A program made the translations under genes and the position numbers. The notes under the pieces were generated by a model, which saw only the letters and a program-made list of their open reading frames with translations, had not been told where the DNA came from and ran no database searches. From Streptosporangiaceae bacterium (GTDB lineage: Bacteria; Actinomycetota; Actinomycetes; Streptosporangiales; Streptosporangiaceae), in contig JAFAPY010000124.1 in the NCBI GenBank assembly GCA_019246795.1, positions 1 through 34,228 of the forward strand: a DNA stretch of 34,228 nt, given 5' to 3'. Below are positions 10,739 through 18,872 of the stretch, one piece after another; position 1 is the first letter of the stretch, and each line of letters opens with the position of its first letter.

Positions 10739-12450
10739 AAGTCGCGGTCCGCCGCGCCGAGCGGGAGATCGTCCAGCCTGCGCTGCGTGATGTCCGCGTG
10801 GGTCAGCAGCAGCCAGCCGATCACCAGGTCGCCGAGCGCCATGAGCAGCCGGCTGGTGTTCAGGCCCACCTTGTAGATCTCGGCGGGCGAGGTCGCCGAG
10901 GACAACAGGAAACCGGTCATCGCGCCGGCGATCGCCTCGACGTGCCCGGCCGCCTCCGCCAGCGCGGCCCGCTCGGCCTTCAGCCTGCCGTTGCCTCCTT
11001 CTGCGGCGGCGAACTCCCTGATCCGGCCGAGCAGCGTGCCGAACGCCTTCCCGTTGTCCCGGATGATCTTGCGGAAGAACAGGTCGATGCTCTGGATGCC
11101 GGTGGTTCCCTCGTACAGGCTGTCGATCTTGGCGTCCCTGATGTATTGCTCGATCGGGTAGTCCTGCAGGTACCCGGAGCCGCCAAGGGTCTGCAGCGAC
11201 AAGGTGAGCATCTCGGAGGAACGTTCCGAGCCCACGCCCTTGACGACGGGGAGCAGCAGGTCGTACGTCCCGGCCACCGGCGCGGTTTCCTCATCGGAGC
11301 GCCCCTGGGCCGCCGCGACCTGGAGGTCGTCGGCGAGCGAGGCCGTGTAGAGGACCAGGGCCCGCATGCCCTCCGCGTACGCCTTCTGCAGCATGAGCAT
11401 GCGGCGGACATCGGGGTGGTGGATGATCGTCACCCGCGGCGCCGCCTTGTCCGTCATCTGCGTCATATCGGCGCCCTGGGCCCGGGTCCTGGCGAAGTCC
11501 AGGGCGTTCAGGTAACCGGTGGACAAAGTGGCGATCGCCTTGGTGCCCACCATCATCCGGGCTTCCTCGATGATGAGGAACATCTGCCTGATGCCCTCGT
11601 GCACGCCGCCGACCAGGGTGCCGACCGCCGGACGGTCCGCTCCGAACGTCAGCTCGCACGTGGTCGACGCCTTCAGGCCCATCTTGTGCTCGACGTTGGT
11701 GACGACCACGCCGTTGCGCTCGCCGAGGGTTCCGTCCTCGCGGACCAAGTACTTGGGCACCAGGAACATGGACAGGCCCTTGGTGCCGGGCCCGTGGCCT
11801 TCCGGCCGTGCCAGCACCAGGTGGAAGATGTTCTCCGCCAGGTCGTGCTCGGCGCTGGTGATGAACCGCTTGACCCCCTCGATGTGCCAGGTGCCGTCGG
11901 GCTGGGCGATGGCCCTGGTGCGCCCGGCGCCGACGTCGGAGCCCGCGTCGGGCTCGGTCAGCACCATGGTGCCGCCCCACTCCCGGTCGACGGCCAGCTT
12001 CGCGAAGCGCTTTTGCTCCTCGCTGCCGAGGAACCACAGCGCGCGGGCCATGGAGTGGCCGCTGGCATACATCCAGATCGAGGGGTTCGCGCCCAGGATG
12101 AGCTCGGCCATCGACCAGTTGAGCGAGCGCGGCGCGAGGGTCCCGCCCAGCTCGGCAGGCAGGGAGATCCGGTAGAAGCCGGCGTCCATGAACGCGCGGT
12201 AGGACGTGCGCAGCGACTCCGGGATCCGGACTGAACCGGTGGCGGCATCGAAGGCCGGCGGGTTCCGGTCCGCGTCGGCGAAGGACTCGGCGAGCGGCCC
12301 GGCTGCCAGCCTGGCGATCTCGGCGAGGATGCCGCGGGCGGTTTCCTCGTCCAGTTCGGCATAGGGGGGGTGGCCCAGCAACTCCTGGCGCCGCAGCACC
12401 TCGAACAGGTTGAACTCGATGTCTCGCAGGTTGGACTTGTAGTGGCTCAT
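10612..12450 (-). CDS. fadE5: FadE5-like acyl-CoA dehydrogenase
   Basis: This flavoenzyme makes trans-2-enoyl-CoA in fatty-acid beta-oxidation. From the start [18 protein letters not shown] to the end LMEVPEAAF, the 612-residue protein closely follows what I recall of mycobacterial FadE5, a long acyl-CoA dehydrogenase with an extra C-terminal domain. It has the FAD/substrate block [35 protein letters not shown], and YEGTTGIQS with the expected catalytic Glu. The ATG at 12450 is preferred to the upstream GTG at 12492 because the family begins there and a GGCGGAG sequence precedes it. Two dyad sites just upstream suggest repression by a TetR-type regulator. Its 3' end overlaps the rhomboid gene. 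Confidence 0.92.
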   Translation of the reverse strand: MSHYKSNLRDIEFNLFEVLRRQELLGHPPYAELDEETARGILAEIARLAAGPLAESFADADRNPPAFDAATGSVRIPESLRTSYRAFMDAGFYRISLPAELGGTLAPRSLNWSMAELILGANPSIWMYASGHSMARALWFLGSEEQKRFAKLAVDREWGGTMVLTEPDAGSDVGAGRTRAIAQPDGTWHIEGVKRFITSAEHDLAENIFHLVLARPEGHGPGTKGLSMFLVPKYLVREDGTLGERNGVVVTNVEHKMGLKASTTCELTFGADRPAVGTLVGGVHEGIRQMFLIIEEARMMVGTKAIATLSTGYLNALDFARTRAQGADMTQMTDKAAPRVTIIHHPDVRRMLMLQKAYAEGMRALVLYTASLADDLQVAAAQGRSDEETAPVAGTYDLLLPVVKGVGSERSSEMLTLSLQTLGGSGYLQDYPIEQYIRDAKIDSLYEGTTGIQSIDLFFRKIIRDNGKAFGTLLGRIREFAAAEGGNGRLKAERAALAEAAGHVEAIAGAMTGFLLSSATSPAEIYKVGLNTSRLLMALGDLVIGWLLLTHADITQRRLDDLPLGAADRDFYAGKLASARFFAATVLPRLAAERRIAEETSLDLMEVPEAAF

Positions 12451-12493
12451 CGCTGCTCCGCCCTCGCCGAACTCCCCGGTGCTGATGCCCATG

Positions 12494-12530
12494 CTACCCG
12501 CCGGTAAGCAATGATGCTACTCGTCAGTAA
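12494..12530. promoter_or_regulatory. twin TetR-type operator upstream of fadE5
   Basis: Two 14-base dyads, CTACCCGCCGGTAA (12494-12507) and CTACTCGTCAGTAA (12517-12530), are in the same orientation with centres 23 bp apart. Each has the form TAC[CT]-NNNN-[GA]GTA with matched half-site changes, so the symmetry is kept. They lie 44-80 bp upstream of the fadE5 ATG. TTACY-N4-RGTAA-like operators are common for TetR-family lipid regulators, but no regulator gene is present here. Confidence 0.6.
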
Positions 12531-12540
12531 CATTCTTCCG

Positions 12541-12708
12541 GCGCTCCGCGGCGGCCGGACCGCAGCGGACGGCCGGGGGTACGCCAGGGGATCCCCGGCG
12601 GCGGCCCGCGCGGGCAGGCAGCAGGCCGCGGGGCGCAGGCCGGCGCTGCATCCCCCTATTTCGGTGTTTTCACGAATTGCGGACCACCGGCGACTACGCT
12701 TTGTGTAT
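12541..12708. other. intergenic stretch before the CbiX-like gene
   Basis: The stretch is GC-rich and I see no gene in it. The only signal is TACGCT at 12695-12700, a possible -10 element eight bases before the GTG at 12709, which would give a leaderless transcript. No clear -35 is visible. Confidence 0.3.
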
Positions 12709-13644
12709 GTGACCGACGTTCGTGATTCCCCGGCCGGGCTGCCCGCGCGGCGGCCGGGTGCCGACGTCCCGGTCCGGCAGTCCCGTCGTCCCGGCGCCCC
12801 GGTCCGCCAGCCGCAGGGTCGGCTGGTGCAGCCGGGTGGCCGTCACCGGCGCCCGATGCCCGCCACCCTGCCGGAAAGCGCCCCTGCGCTCGTGCTCGCC
12901 GTGCCGTGCGTGACCGAGGACGGGCTCTCCGGCGCCACGGCGGAGATCGCGACCGTGCTCAGGGTGGACAACCCCGCCCTTGACGTGCGCACGGCCCGGG
13001 TGGACCAGGGCGGACGCGGCGACCCGACCGGGATCCGCGCGGTGCTCGCCGACGCCGCAGCCCGGCGCCCGGCCGGGGCGCCGTCGGCCATTGTGGTGCC
13101 CCAGCTGGTGACGCCGCACCCGGCGACGATCCGCGTGCTGCGGGAAGCCATCGGGGCCAGCGGCGCCAACGCGAGCATCTCCGAGGTGTTCAACAGCAAC
13201 GCCCTGCTCGCCGAGGCGGCGCACATCAGGCTCGCCGACGCCGGGCTGGCCCGCGCCGACCGGGTGCGCATGTTCAGCATCACCACCTCCGCCGACGGCA
13301 TCATCCTGGTGACCGTGGGCGGGGAGGAGGCGGTCGGCTCGGCCAGCGTCACCGCCGTGCTGCTCGCCGCGCGGCTGGCGCTGCCGGTCCTTGCCGCGTC
13401 CCTGGACGCCAGGCCGACCGTGGAGGAAGCTGCATCCAGGCTGGAGCAGATGGGCGTGTGCAGGATCGCTATCGCGCCGTGCGTGATCGGCCCGGAGACC
13501 ACCCCGGCGGCCCTGGAGGAGGCGACGGCGGCGGTGGGTGCCAAGTGCGCCGCGCCGCTGGGCGCGCACGGCAACGTGATCAAGCTGATCGCGTCTGCCT
13601 ACGGCCAGGCGCTGAGCCAGATCGAGACGCTGGACGCTCCCTGA
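12709..13644 (+). CDS. CbiX/SirB-like chelatase-family protein
   Basis: I assign this protein to the CbiX/sirohydrochlorin-chelatase-like superfamily from its two-lobed layout. The blocks are SAIVVPQLVTPHPATIRVLREAI, a second LARADRVRMFSITTSADGIILV segment, IAPCVIGPET, and a C-terminal PLGAHGNVIKLIASAYG. Retained histidines (TPHP, GAHG) fit metal binding, but the function is not established and no other cobalamin or siroheme gene is nearby. The frame is open from 12511. I take GTG 12709 (311 residues) because a -10-like TACGCT precedes it, but the first 49 residues are Arg/Pro rich and ATG 12856 (262 residues) may be the true start. It lies directly upstream of crp. Confidence 0.6.
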   Translation: MTDVRDSPAGLPARRPGADVPVRQSRRPGAPVRQPQGRLVQPGGRHRRPMPATLPESAPALVLAVPCVTEDGLSGATAEIATVLRVDNPALDVRTARVDQGGRGDPTGIRAVLADAAARRPAGAPSAIVVPQLVTPHPATIRVLREAIGASGANASISEVFNSNALLAEAAHIRLADAGLARADRVRMFSITTSADGIILVTVGGEEAVGSASVTAVLLAARLALPVLAASLDARPTVEEAASRLEQMGVCRIAIAPCVIGPETTPAALEEATAAVGAKCAAPLGAHGNVIKLIASAYGQALSQIETLDAP

Positions 13645-13742
13645 CCGCTCCGGGTCGCCTGCCCGGCTCTGCGCGCCCGCCCGCTTGTCCCCGGGCATGG
13701 GGCTCCCTCCTCCCGTGCGCCCTGGCGTTCCCCTTCCTTCAC

Positions 13743-13758
13743 TGTGATCCCCGGCACA
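13743..13758. promoter_or_regulatory. Crp-binding site upstream of crp
   Basis: TGTGA-TCCCCG-GCACA matches the TGTGA-N6-TCACA consensus at nine of ten half-site positions. It lies about 105 bp before the crp start, which suggests autoregulation. The 13645-13863 gap holds no gene that I can see. Confidence 0.6.
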
Positions 13759-13863
13759 TTTCACTCCGGAAATGATCCACACTTAGAGAGCACGGCCAGA
13801 ACGATCGCTGGCCCAGCACGCTGGCGGACGGCGGCCAGCGGACGACGCCAGCAAGGAGGACCG

Positions 13864-14547
13864 GTGGAGGGCGCCGAAGGAGTGCTCAGGCGGGCACCGC
13901 TTTTCGAAGGGCTCGACGACGAAAGCGCGCGGGCGCTCCGGCGGCAGATGTCTGAGGTCCCGCTGGCGCGCGGCGAGCACCTGTTCCTCGAGGGGCAGGA
14001 CGGCGACCGGCTGTACGTGGTGCTGGACGGCAAGATCAAGCTCACCCGGGCCGCGGCCGACGGCCGGGAGAACCTGCTGAGCGTGATAGGTCCCGGCGAG
14101 ATGTTCGGCGAGCTGTCCCTGTTCGACCCGCGGCCGCGGACCTCGTCGGCCAGCGCTGTCACCGACGCCAGGCTGGCCGCGCTGGCCCACGACGCGCTCC
14201 GCCCATGGCTGCTCGAGCGGCCCGAGGTCTCGATGCACATGCTGCAGGCGCTGGCCAGGCGGCTGCGGCGCGCCAACGACGTGACAGCCGACCTGGTGTT
14301 CACCGACGTGCCGGGCCGGGTGGCGAAGAACCTGCTCGACCTGGCGGAGCGGTTCGGTGAGCAGGACCGCGACGGCCTGCACGTCCATCACGACCTGACC
14401 CAGGAGGAACTGGCACAGCTGGTCGGGGCGTCCAGGGAGACGGTCAACAAGGCGCTGGCCGACTTCGCCGCCCGCGGCTGGCTGCAGATCTCGGCGCGGT
14501 CGGTGCTCATCCTCGACGCCGACCGGCTGCGCAGACGCGCCCGCTAG
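13864..14547 (+). CDS. crp: Crp/GlxR-type cyclic-nucleotide-responsive transcription regulator
   Basis: This 227-residue regulator has an N-terminal cNMP-binding domain (LFLEGQDGDRLYVVLDGKIK, then GEMFGELSLFDPRPRTSSA as the phosphate-binding cassette) and a C-terminal helix-turn-helix, LTQEELAQLVGASRETVNKAL. It closely resembles actinobacterial Crp (Mycobacterium Rv3676, Corynebacterium GlxR). The GTG at 13864 is chosen because AAGGAGGA ends three bases upstream and the family begins here; the frame is open upstream to 13744. A Crp box lies upstream. It converges with the RidA gene with a one-base gap. Confidence 0.93.
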   Translation: MEGAEGVLRRAPLFEGLDDESARALRRQMSEVPLARGEHLFLEGQDGDRLYVVLDGKIKLTRAAADGRENLLSVIGPGEMFGELSLFDPRPRTSSASAVTDARLAALAHDALRPWLLERPEVSMHMLQALARRLRRANDVTADLVFTDVPGRVAKNLLDLAERFGEQDRDGLHVHHDLTQEELAQLVGASRETVNKALADFAARGWLQISARSVLILDADRLRRRAR

Positions 14548-14548
14548 C

Positions 14549-15031
14549 TCACTCGCGGATCTCGGCGATCAGCTCCACTTCCACCGGCGCGTTCAGCGGC
14601 AGCTCGGCAACGCCGACCGCGCTGCGGGCGTGCCTGCCGTCCTCGCCGAACACCTCGATGAACAACTCGCTGGCCCCGTTCACCACCTGCGGCTGGCCGG
14701 TGAAGCCGGGCGCGCTCGCCACGAAGCCGGTGACCTTCACGATCCGGCGGATCCGGTCCAGGCCGCCGGCGGCCGATGCGGCGGCGGCGAGCGCGTTCAG
14801 CGCGCAGATCCGGGCCATCCCGGCCGCGTCGGAGGCGCTGACCTCGCCGCCCGCCTTGCCGGTCGCAGGCAGCTTCCCGTCTGCCACCGGCAGCTGCCCG
14901 GAGACGTAGACGTACCCTCCGGTGCGCACGGCCGGCACGTAGGCGGCGACCGGCGCGGTCACCGGCGGCAGCGTCAGCCCGAGCGCCGCGAGCCGCTCGC
15001 CGGGGCCGCGATGCCCAGGATCGTTCGGCAT
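14549..15031 (-). CDS. RidA-family (YjgF/YER057c/UK114) protein
   Basis: RidA proteins hydrolyse reactive enamine/imine intermediates. The 160-residue protein has the YVYVSGQLPVADGKLP region, LAAAASAAGGLDRIRRIVKVTGFVAS, and the C-terminal LPLNAPVEVELIAEI that forms part of the trimer interface. The ATG at 15031 follows the DUF4177 stop after two bases, so the two genes are probably translated together. The frame is open upstream, but that is the antisense of other genes. Mycobacterial Rv3678c is the syntenic counterpart. Confidence 0.85.
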   Translation of the reverse strand: MPNDPGHRGPGERLAALGLTLPPVTAPVAAYVPAVRTGGYVYVSGQLPVADGKLPATGKAGGEVSASDAAGMARICALNALAAAASAAGGLDRIRRIVKVTGFVASAPGFTGQPQVVNGASELFIEVFGEDGRHARSAVGVAELPLNAPVEVELIAEIRE

Positions 15032-15033
15032 CG

Positions 15034-15189
15034 TCAAGGTTTTTCCCTCTTCATGTAGGCGACCAGCTGCTCCGAGCTCGGCCCGGGCACCACCGCGACC
15101 AGCTCCCACCCGTCGTCGCCCCAGTTGTCCAGGATCTGCTTGGTCGCGTGCACCAGCAACGGCACCGTCGCGTATTCCCACTTCGGCAT
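15034..15189 (-). CDS. small DUF4177-type protein
   Basis: This is a 51-residue protein reading MPKWEYATVPLLVHATKQIL, then NWGDDGWELVAVVPG and ending MKREKP. The WEY start and the DGWELV core are features of the DUF4177 family, whose function is unknown. It starts at ATG 15189, lies nine bases after the SPFH gene stop, and is followed after two bases by RidA. A small gene of this kind sits before RidA in other actinomycetes. Confidence 0.8.
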   Translation of the reverse strand: MPKWEYATVPLLVHATKQILDNWGDDGWELVAVVPGPSSEQLVAYMKREKP

Positions 15190-15198
15190 GGACCGACC

Positions 15199-16212
15199 TT
15201 AGCTTCTGTCCTGGCGGGCCAGGTCGGGGGCGGTGATCTGCTGCACGTCGGGGGCGGCGGTGCCCGCCACCTCGGGGGCGGCGGTGCCCGTCACCTCGGG
15301 GACGGCGGTGCCCGCCACCCCGGGGACCGGCGGGATCGAGGACTCCTCGAGCTCGGGCACCTTGGCGTCGGTGATAGCCGCCTCCGCCGCAGCCACCTCG
15401 GCGTCGCCGATGTCCTCGAGCTCGCCGGCAGGCTCGCCGTCCGGCGCGGGCCCCGGCGCCATCCTCTCGAAGAACCTGAGCAGCTCGACGGGGACGGGCA
15501 TGACCAGCGTGCTGTTCCGCTCCCCGGCCACCTCCACGACGGTCTGCAGCAGCCGCAGCTGCAGGGCGGCCGGATCCCGGGCCATCACGTTCGCCGCGGC
15601 GGCCAGGCGCTTGGACGCCTGGTACTCGCCGTCCGCGGTGATGATCCGCGCGCGGCGTTCCCGCTCGGCTTCGGCCTGCCGGGACATGGAGCGCTTCATG
15701 CCTTCGGGCAGCGACACGTCCTTGATCTCGACCCGCTCCACGCGGATGCCCCACGGGCCTTCGGTCGGCTCGTCGATGACCCGCCGCAGCTCCCGGTTCA
15801 CCTTCTCCCGCTCGGCCAGCAGTTCATCCATCTCGGACTGGCCGATGATCGACCGCAGCGAGGTCTGCGCCTGCTGCGAGATCGCGAACATGTAGTTCTG
15901 CACGTTCACGGTGGCCTTGATCGGGTCCACGACCCGGAAGTAGACCACCGCGTCCACCCGGACGCTGACGTTGTCCCTGGTGATGCCCTCCTGCGCGGGC
16001 ACCGCCATGGCGACGATCTGCATGTTGACCTTTTGCATCCGGTCGCCGACCGGCCGGATCAGGTGCAGGCCGGGCCCGCGGATCTCGGGCACGACCCGGC
16101 CGAACCGGTAGATGATGCCCTGCTCGAACTGCTGCACCACCTTGAACGAGCGGGTGGCGGCGACAAGGCCGAGTATGACCACGATCACGATGACGGCGAA
16201 CACTGCAACCAT
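15199..16212 (-). CDS. SPFH/stomatin-like membrane protein
   Basis: The 337-residue protein has one N-terminal membrane helix (MVAVFAVIVIVVILGLVAA). The SPFH/band-7 domain follows: VVQQFEQGIIYRFGRVV, ITRDNVSVRVDAVVYFRVVDPIKA, and IGQSEMDELLAEREKVN. A helical region with SRQAEAERERRARIITADGE matches prokaryotic stomatins, which assemble at membranes and often modulate proteases. The start is ATG 16212, with AGAGG eight bases upstream. The last 50 residues are low complexity with VPEVTGTAAPEVAGTAAPDV repeats. It is divergent from the ArsA gene pair. Confidence 0.9.
   Translation of the reverse strand: MVAVFAVIVIVVILGLVAATRSFKVVQQFEQGIIYRFGRVVPEIRGPGLHLIRPVGDRMQKVNMQIVAMAVPAQEGITRDNVSVRVDAVVYFRVVDPIKATVNVQNYMFAISQQAQTSLRSIIGQSEMDELLAEREKVNRELRRVIDEPTEGPWGIRVERVEIKDVSLPEGMKRSMSRQAEAERERRARIITADGEYQASKRLAAAANVMARDPAALQLRLLQTVVEVAGERNSTLVMPVPVELLRFFERMAPGPAPDGEPAGELEDIGDAEVAAAEAAITDAKVPELEESSIPPVPGVAGTAVPEVTGTAAPEVAGTAAPDVQQITAPDLARQDRS
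15235..15330 (-). repeat. 24-bp tandem repeats in the SPFH gene tail
   Basis: At least three near-identical 24-bp units encode (V/A)PEV(A/T)GTA in the minus-strand gene. On the plus strand they read as repeats of TCGGGGGCGGCGGTGCCCGY plus four to six bases. They extend the C-terminal tail of the SPFH protein. Confidence 0.65.
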
Positions 16213-16341
16213 CGGGATCACCTCTCTTCCTAAGCTCCAGCGTAGTGACAAAGCGGTCGTGCGCCAGCAAATGGGGTTGGACGGGCCGGTGCCCGCGCGG
16301 AGATAGCCTCCGTTGGGAGGACAACCGGAGGCGACAACCGC

Positions 16342-17379
16342 ATGAACCCTCGGCCTACCAGGGACACCGACTGGGACGGCGTGCGGCTGCACGTGGTCAC
16401 CGGCAAGGGCGGCACCGGCAAGACCACGGTGGCCGCCGCGATGGCGCTCGCCCTGGCCACGGCGGGCCGCAAGGTCCTGCTGATCGAAGTCGAAGGACGG
16501 CAGGGCATCGCCAGGCTGTTCGACTGTCCCCCGCTGCCGTATGCGGAACGCAAGGTCGCGATCGGCCTGGGCGCCGACGGTGCCGGGCAGGGCGGTGACG
16601 TGTACGCGCTGGCCGTCGAGCCGGAAGGGGCGCTGCTGGACTACCTGGACATGTTCTACAACCTGCGCCGCACCGGCAAGGCGCTGACCCGGCTCGGCGT
16701 CATGGATTTCGCCTCCACGATAGCGCCGGGCCTGTCCGACCTGCTGGTGACGGGGAAGGCCACCGAGGCGGCCAGGCGGCGGGTGAGCTCCCGCCGCGGC
16801 AGCCCGCATGCCTACCACACGGTGGTGATGGACGCCCCGCCGACCGGCCGGATCGGCCGCTACCTCAACGTCAGCGCCGAGGTCTCCGACCTGGCCAAGG
16901 TCGGGCCGATCAGGACGCACGCGGACACGGTGGCCAGGGTCATCCGCTCGCCCCAGACGGTCGTGCACTTCGTCACCACGCTGGAGGAGATGCCCGTGCA
17001 GGAGACCCTGGACGGCATCGGCGAGCTGCGCGAGCTGACCGGCGGCGCGATCAGGCCCGGCGGGATCATCATCAACATGGCCCGCCCGGCGATGCTCGCC
17101 GGCGCCGACCTGTCCGCGGCGGTCAGCGGCTCGCTGGACGTCACCGAGCTTGCCGTCGGCCTGAAGGCAGCGGGGATCAGCGACAATCACGGGCTGGCCG
17201 CCGACCTGATGACGGAGCTGCGGGAGCACGCGCAGCAGGTAATCCTGCAGAACAGGGAGCGGGCCGAGCTGGCGACCGCAGAACGGCCGCTGTATGAACT
17301 GCCGATGGTCGCCGACGGGATCGACTTGGCTGGCCTGTACCAGCTGGCCGCCGCGCTGCGGCGAAAGGGGGCGGCATGA
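16342..17379 (+). CDS. ArsA/Get3-type P-loop ATPase, first of a pair
   Basis: This is an ArsA-related ATPase of 345 residues. The deviant Walker A GKGGTGKTT at residues 21-29 keeps the signature lysine (Lys22), and VVMDAPPTGR is the Walker B/switch region. The best match is the upstream member of the conserved actinobacterial pair (mycobacterial Rv3679, Streptomyces SCO3577). No arsenic genes are nearby, so arsenite pumping is not implied. ATG 16342 has a GGAGG at 16327-16331. The stop overlaps the next gene as ATGA, consistent with a heteromeric product. Confidence 0.88.
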   Translation: MNPRPTRDTDWDGVRLHVVTGKGGTGKTTVAAAMALALATAGRKVLLIEVEGRQGIARLFDCPPLPYAERKVAIGLGADGAGQGGDVYALAVEPEGALLDYLDMFYNLRRTGKALTRLGVMDFASTIAPGLSDLLVTGKATEAARRRVSSRRGSPHAYHTVVMDAPPTGRIGRYLNVSAEVSDLAKVGPIRTHADTVARVIRSPQTVVHFVTTLEEMPVQETLDGIGELRELTGGAIRPGGIIINMARPAMLAGADLSAAVSGSLDVTELAVGLKAAGISDNHGLAADLMTELREHAQQVILQNRERAELATAERPLYELPMVADGIDLAGLYQLAAALRRKGAA

Positions 17380-18560
17380 GCGCGCCGCGGCTTGACATCG
17401 ACCGGATCATCGACGACAGGCGGACCAGGATCATCGTGTGCTGCGGGTCAGGCGGGGTGGGAAAGACAACGGCCGCGGCCGCGATCGGCCTGCGCGCCGC
17501 GGAACGCGGCCGGCAGGCCTGCGTGCTCACGGTGGACCCGGCCCGGCGGCTGGCCCAGTCGATGGGCCTGACGTCGCTGGACAACATCCCGCGCCGGGTA
17601 GACGGGACGCGGACGGAAAGCGGCGGCAGCCTGCACGCGATGATGCTCGACATGAAGCGGACCTTCGACGAGATCGTCGAGGCGCACGCGGACCCCGACC
17701 GCGCCGCGCAGATCCTGGCGAACCCGTTCTACCAGTCGCTGTCGTCCAGCTTCGCCGGGACACAGGAGTACATGGCCATGGAGAAGCTCGGCCAGCTCAG
17801 GCACGCCGATGAGTGGGACCTGATCGTGGTCGACACCCCGCCCAGCCGGTCCGCGCTCGACTTCCTCGACGCGCCGCAGCGGCTGGGCAGGTTCCTCGAC
17901 GGCAGGCTGATCCGGCTGCTGACCGCCCCGGCCAAGGCCGGGATGGCATATATGAAGGTGCTGAACGCCGGCCTTGCCGTGGTGACCGGGGCGCTCACCA
18001 AGGTCCTCGGCACGCAGCTGCTCAAGGACGCGCAGACGTTCGTCACCGCGCTTGACACCATGTTCGGCGGCTTCCGCGAGCGCGCGGAATGGACCTACCG
18101 GCTGCTGCAGGCGCCAGGCACCGCTTTCCTCATCGTGGCCGCCCCGGAGCCTGACGCGCTGCGCGAGGCGTCGTATTTCGTCGAGCGCCTGGACGAAGAG
18201 CGCATGCCGCTGGCCGGGCTGGTCTTGAACCGGGTGCACACCTCGCCCGCCAGGCTGAGCGCCGCACGGAGCCTGGCCGCCGCCGAGACCCTGGATATGG
18301 GTGACCGGCCGAACGGGCCTGTGCTGCCCGGCTACGGCGACCCGGACCGCCCGGACCGCTCCATCTCGATCACGGTGGCGGCGCTGCGCACGCACGCCGA
18401 GCGGATGAACCTGGGCAAACGGGAACGCCGTCTTGCCGAGCATTTCACGTCGGCGCATCCGGCCATTCCGGTTGCCGAGGTGGTCGCCCAGCCAGAGGAC
18501 GTGCACGACCTCGCCGGGCTGCGCGTGATCGGGGAGGTACTGAGCCAGCAGGCTGGCTAG
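17376..18560 (+). CDS. ArsA/Get3-type P-loop ATPase, second of a pair
   Basis: The 394-residue ATPase has a Walker A at residues 24-32, GSGGVGKTT, in which the signature lysine is replaced by Ser25. Other motifs are LTVDPARRLAQSMGL and LIVVDTPPSRSALDFLDAP, followed by a hydrophobic central segment. It matches the downstream member of the same actinobacterial pair (Rv3680, SCO3578). Its start overlaps the preceding stop, so the two proteins are probably made together. Its stop is nine bases from the convergent whiB gene. Confidence 0.88.
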   Translation: MSAPRLDIDRIIDDRRTRIIVCCGSGGVGKTTAAAAIGLRAAERGRQACVLTVDPARRLAQSMGLTSLDNIPRRVDGTRTESGGSLHAMMLDMKRTFDEIVEAHADPDRAAQILANPFYQSLSSSFAGTQEYMAMEKLGQLRHADEWDLIVVDTPPSRSALDFLDAPQRLGRFLDGRLIRLLTAPAKAGMAYMKVLNAGLAVVTGALTKVLGTQLLKDAQTFVTALDTMFGGFRERAEWTYRLLQAPGTAFLIVAAPEPDALREASYFVERLDEERMPLAGLVLNRVHTSPARLSAARSLAAAETLDMGDRPNGPVLPGYGDPDRPDRSISITVAALRTHAERMNLGKRERRLAEHFTSAHPAIPVAEVVAQPEDVHDLAGLRVIGEVLSQQAG

Positions 18561-18569
18561 GCCGCGAGC

Positions 18570-18872
18570 CTAGCTCGCCACGAGCGCGTCGAGGGACTGC
18601 CGCTCGTACTCGTCGCGGGCCCGCTCCAGCAGCTCACGCCACGAGGTCACATCGGGGCGGCGGCGCAGCAGCGCACGGCGCTCCCGCTCGGTCATCCCGC
18701 CCCACACGCCGAACTCGATTCCGTTGTCGAGCGCGTCCGCAAGGCACTCCGTGCGAACCGGGCAGCCCCGGCAGATCAGCTTGGCGCGATTTTGCGCCGC
18801 GCCCTGGACGAACAGCTCGTCAGGGTCAGTCCCCTTGCATGCGGCGCGTGTGGTCCAATCAGTGATCCACAT
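18570..18872 (-). CDS. wblA: WhiB-family regulator, WblA/WhiB4 type
   Basis: WhiB proteins carry an oxygen- or NO-sensitive [4Fe-4S] cluster and control transcription. This 100-residue protein has the four cluster cysteines C12, C34, C37 and C43, the GVWGGMTERERRALLRRRP turn, and a basic C-terminus. LFVQGAAQNRAKLICRGCPVR matches WblA of Streptomyces (WhiB4 of mycobacteria). ATG 18872 is preferred because AGAGGAG lies seven bases upstream and the family starts with MWITDW; the longer open frame is not family-like. Its location between the ArsA pair and the PBP gene is conserved. Confidence 0.93.
   Translation of the reverse strand: MWITDWTTRAACKGTDPDELFVQGAAQNRAKLICRGCPVRTECLADALDNGIEFGVWGGMTERERRALLRRRPDVTSWRELLERARDEYERQSLDALVAS

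Noticed and set aside
12703-12730. Second Crp site near the CbiX-like start (TGTGACC...GTGATT)
   Set aside because: Only one half matches and the second half is not inverted; it is better explained as chance next to a GTG start.
16213-17229. Upstream extension of the SPFH frame
   Set aside because: It runs antisense to the first ArsA gene; the SPFH helix and ribosome-binding site define ATG 16212.
16342-18560. Arsenite efflux pump
   Set aside because: There is no arsB, arsR or arsC, and the pair matches the conserved Rv3679/Rv3680-type locus instead.
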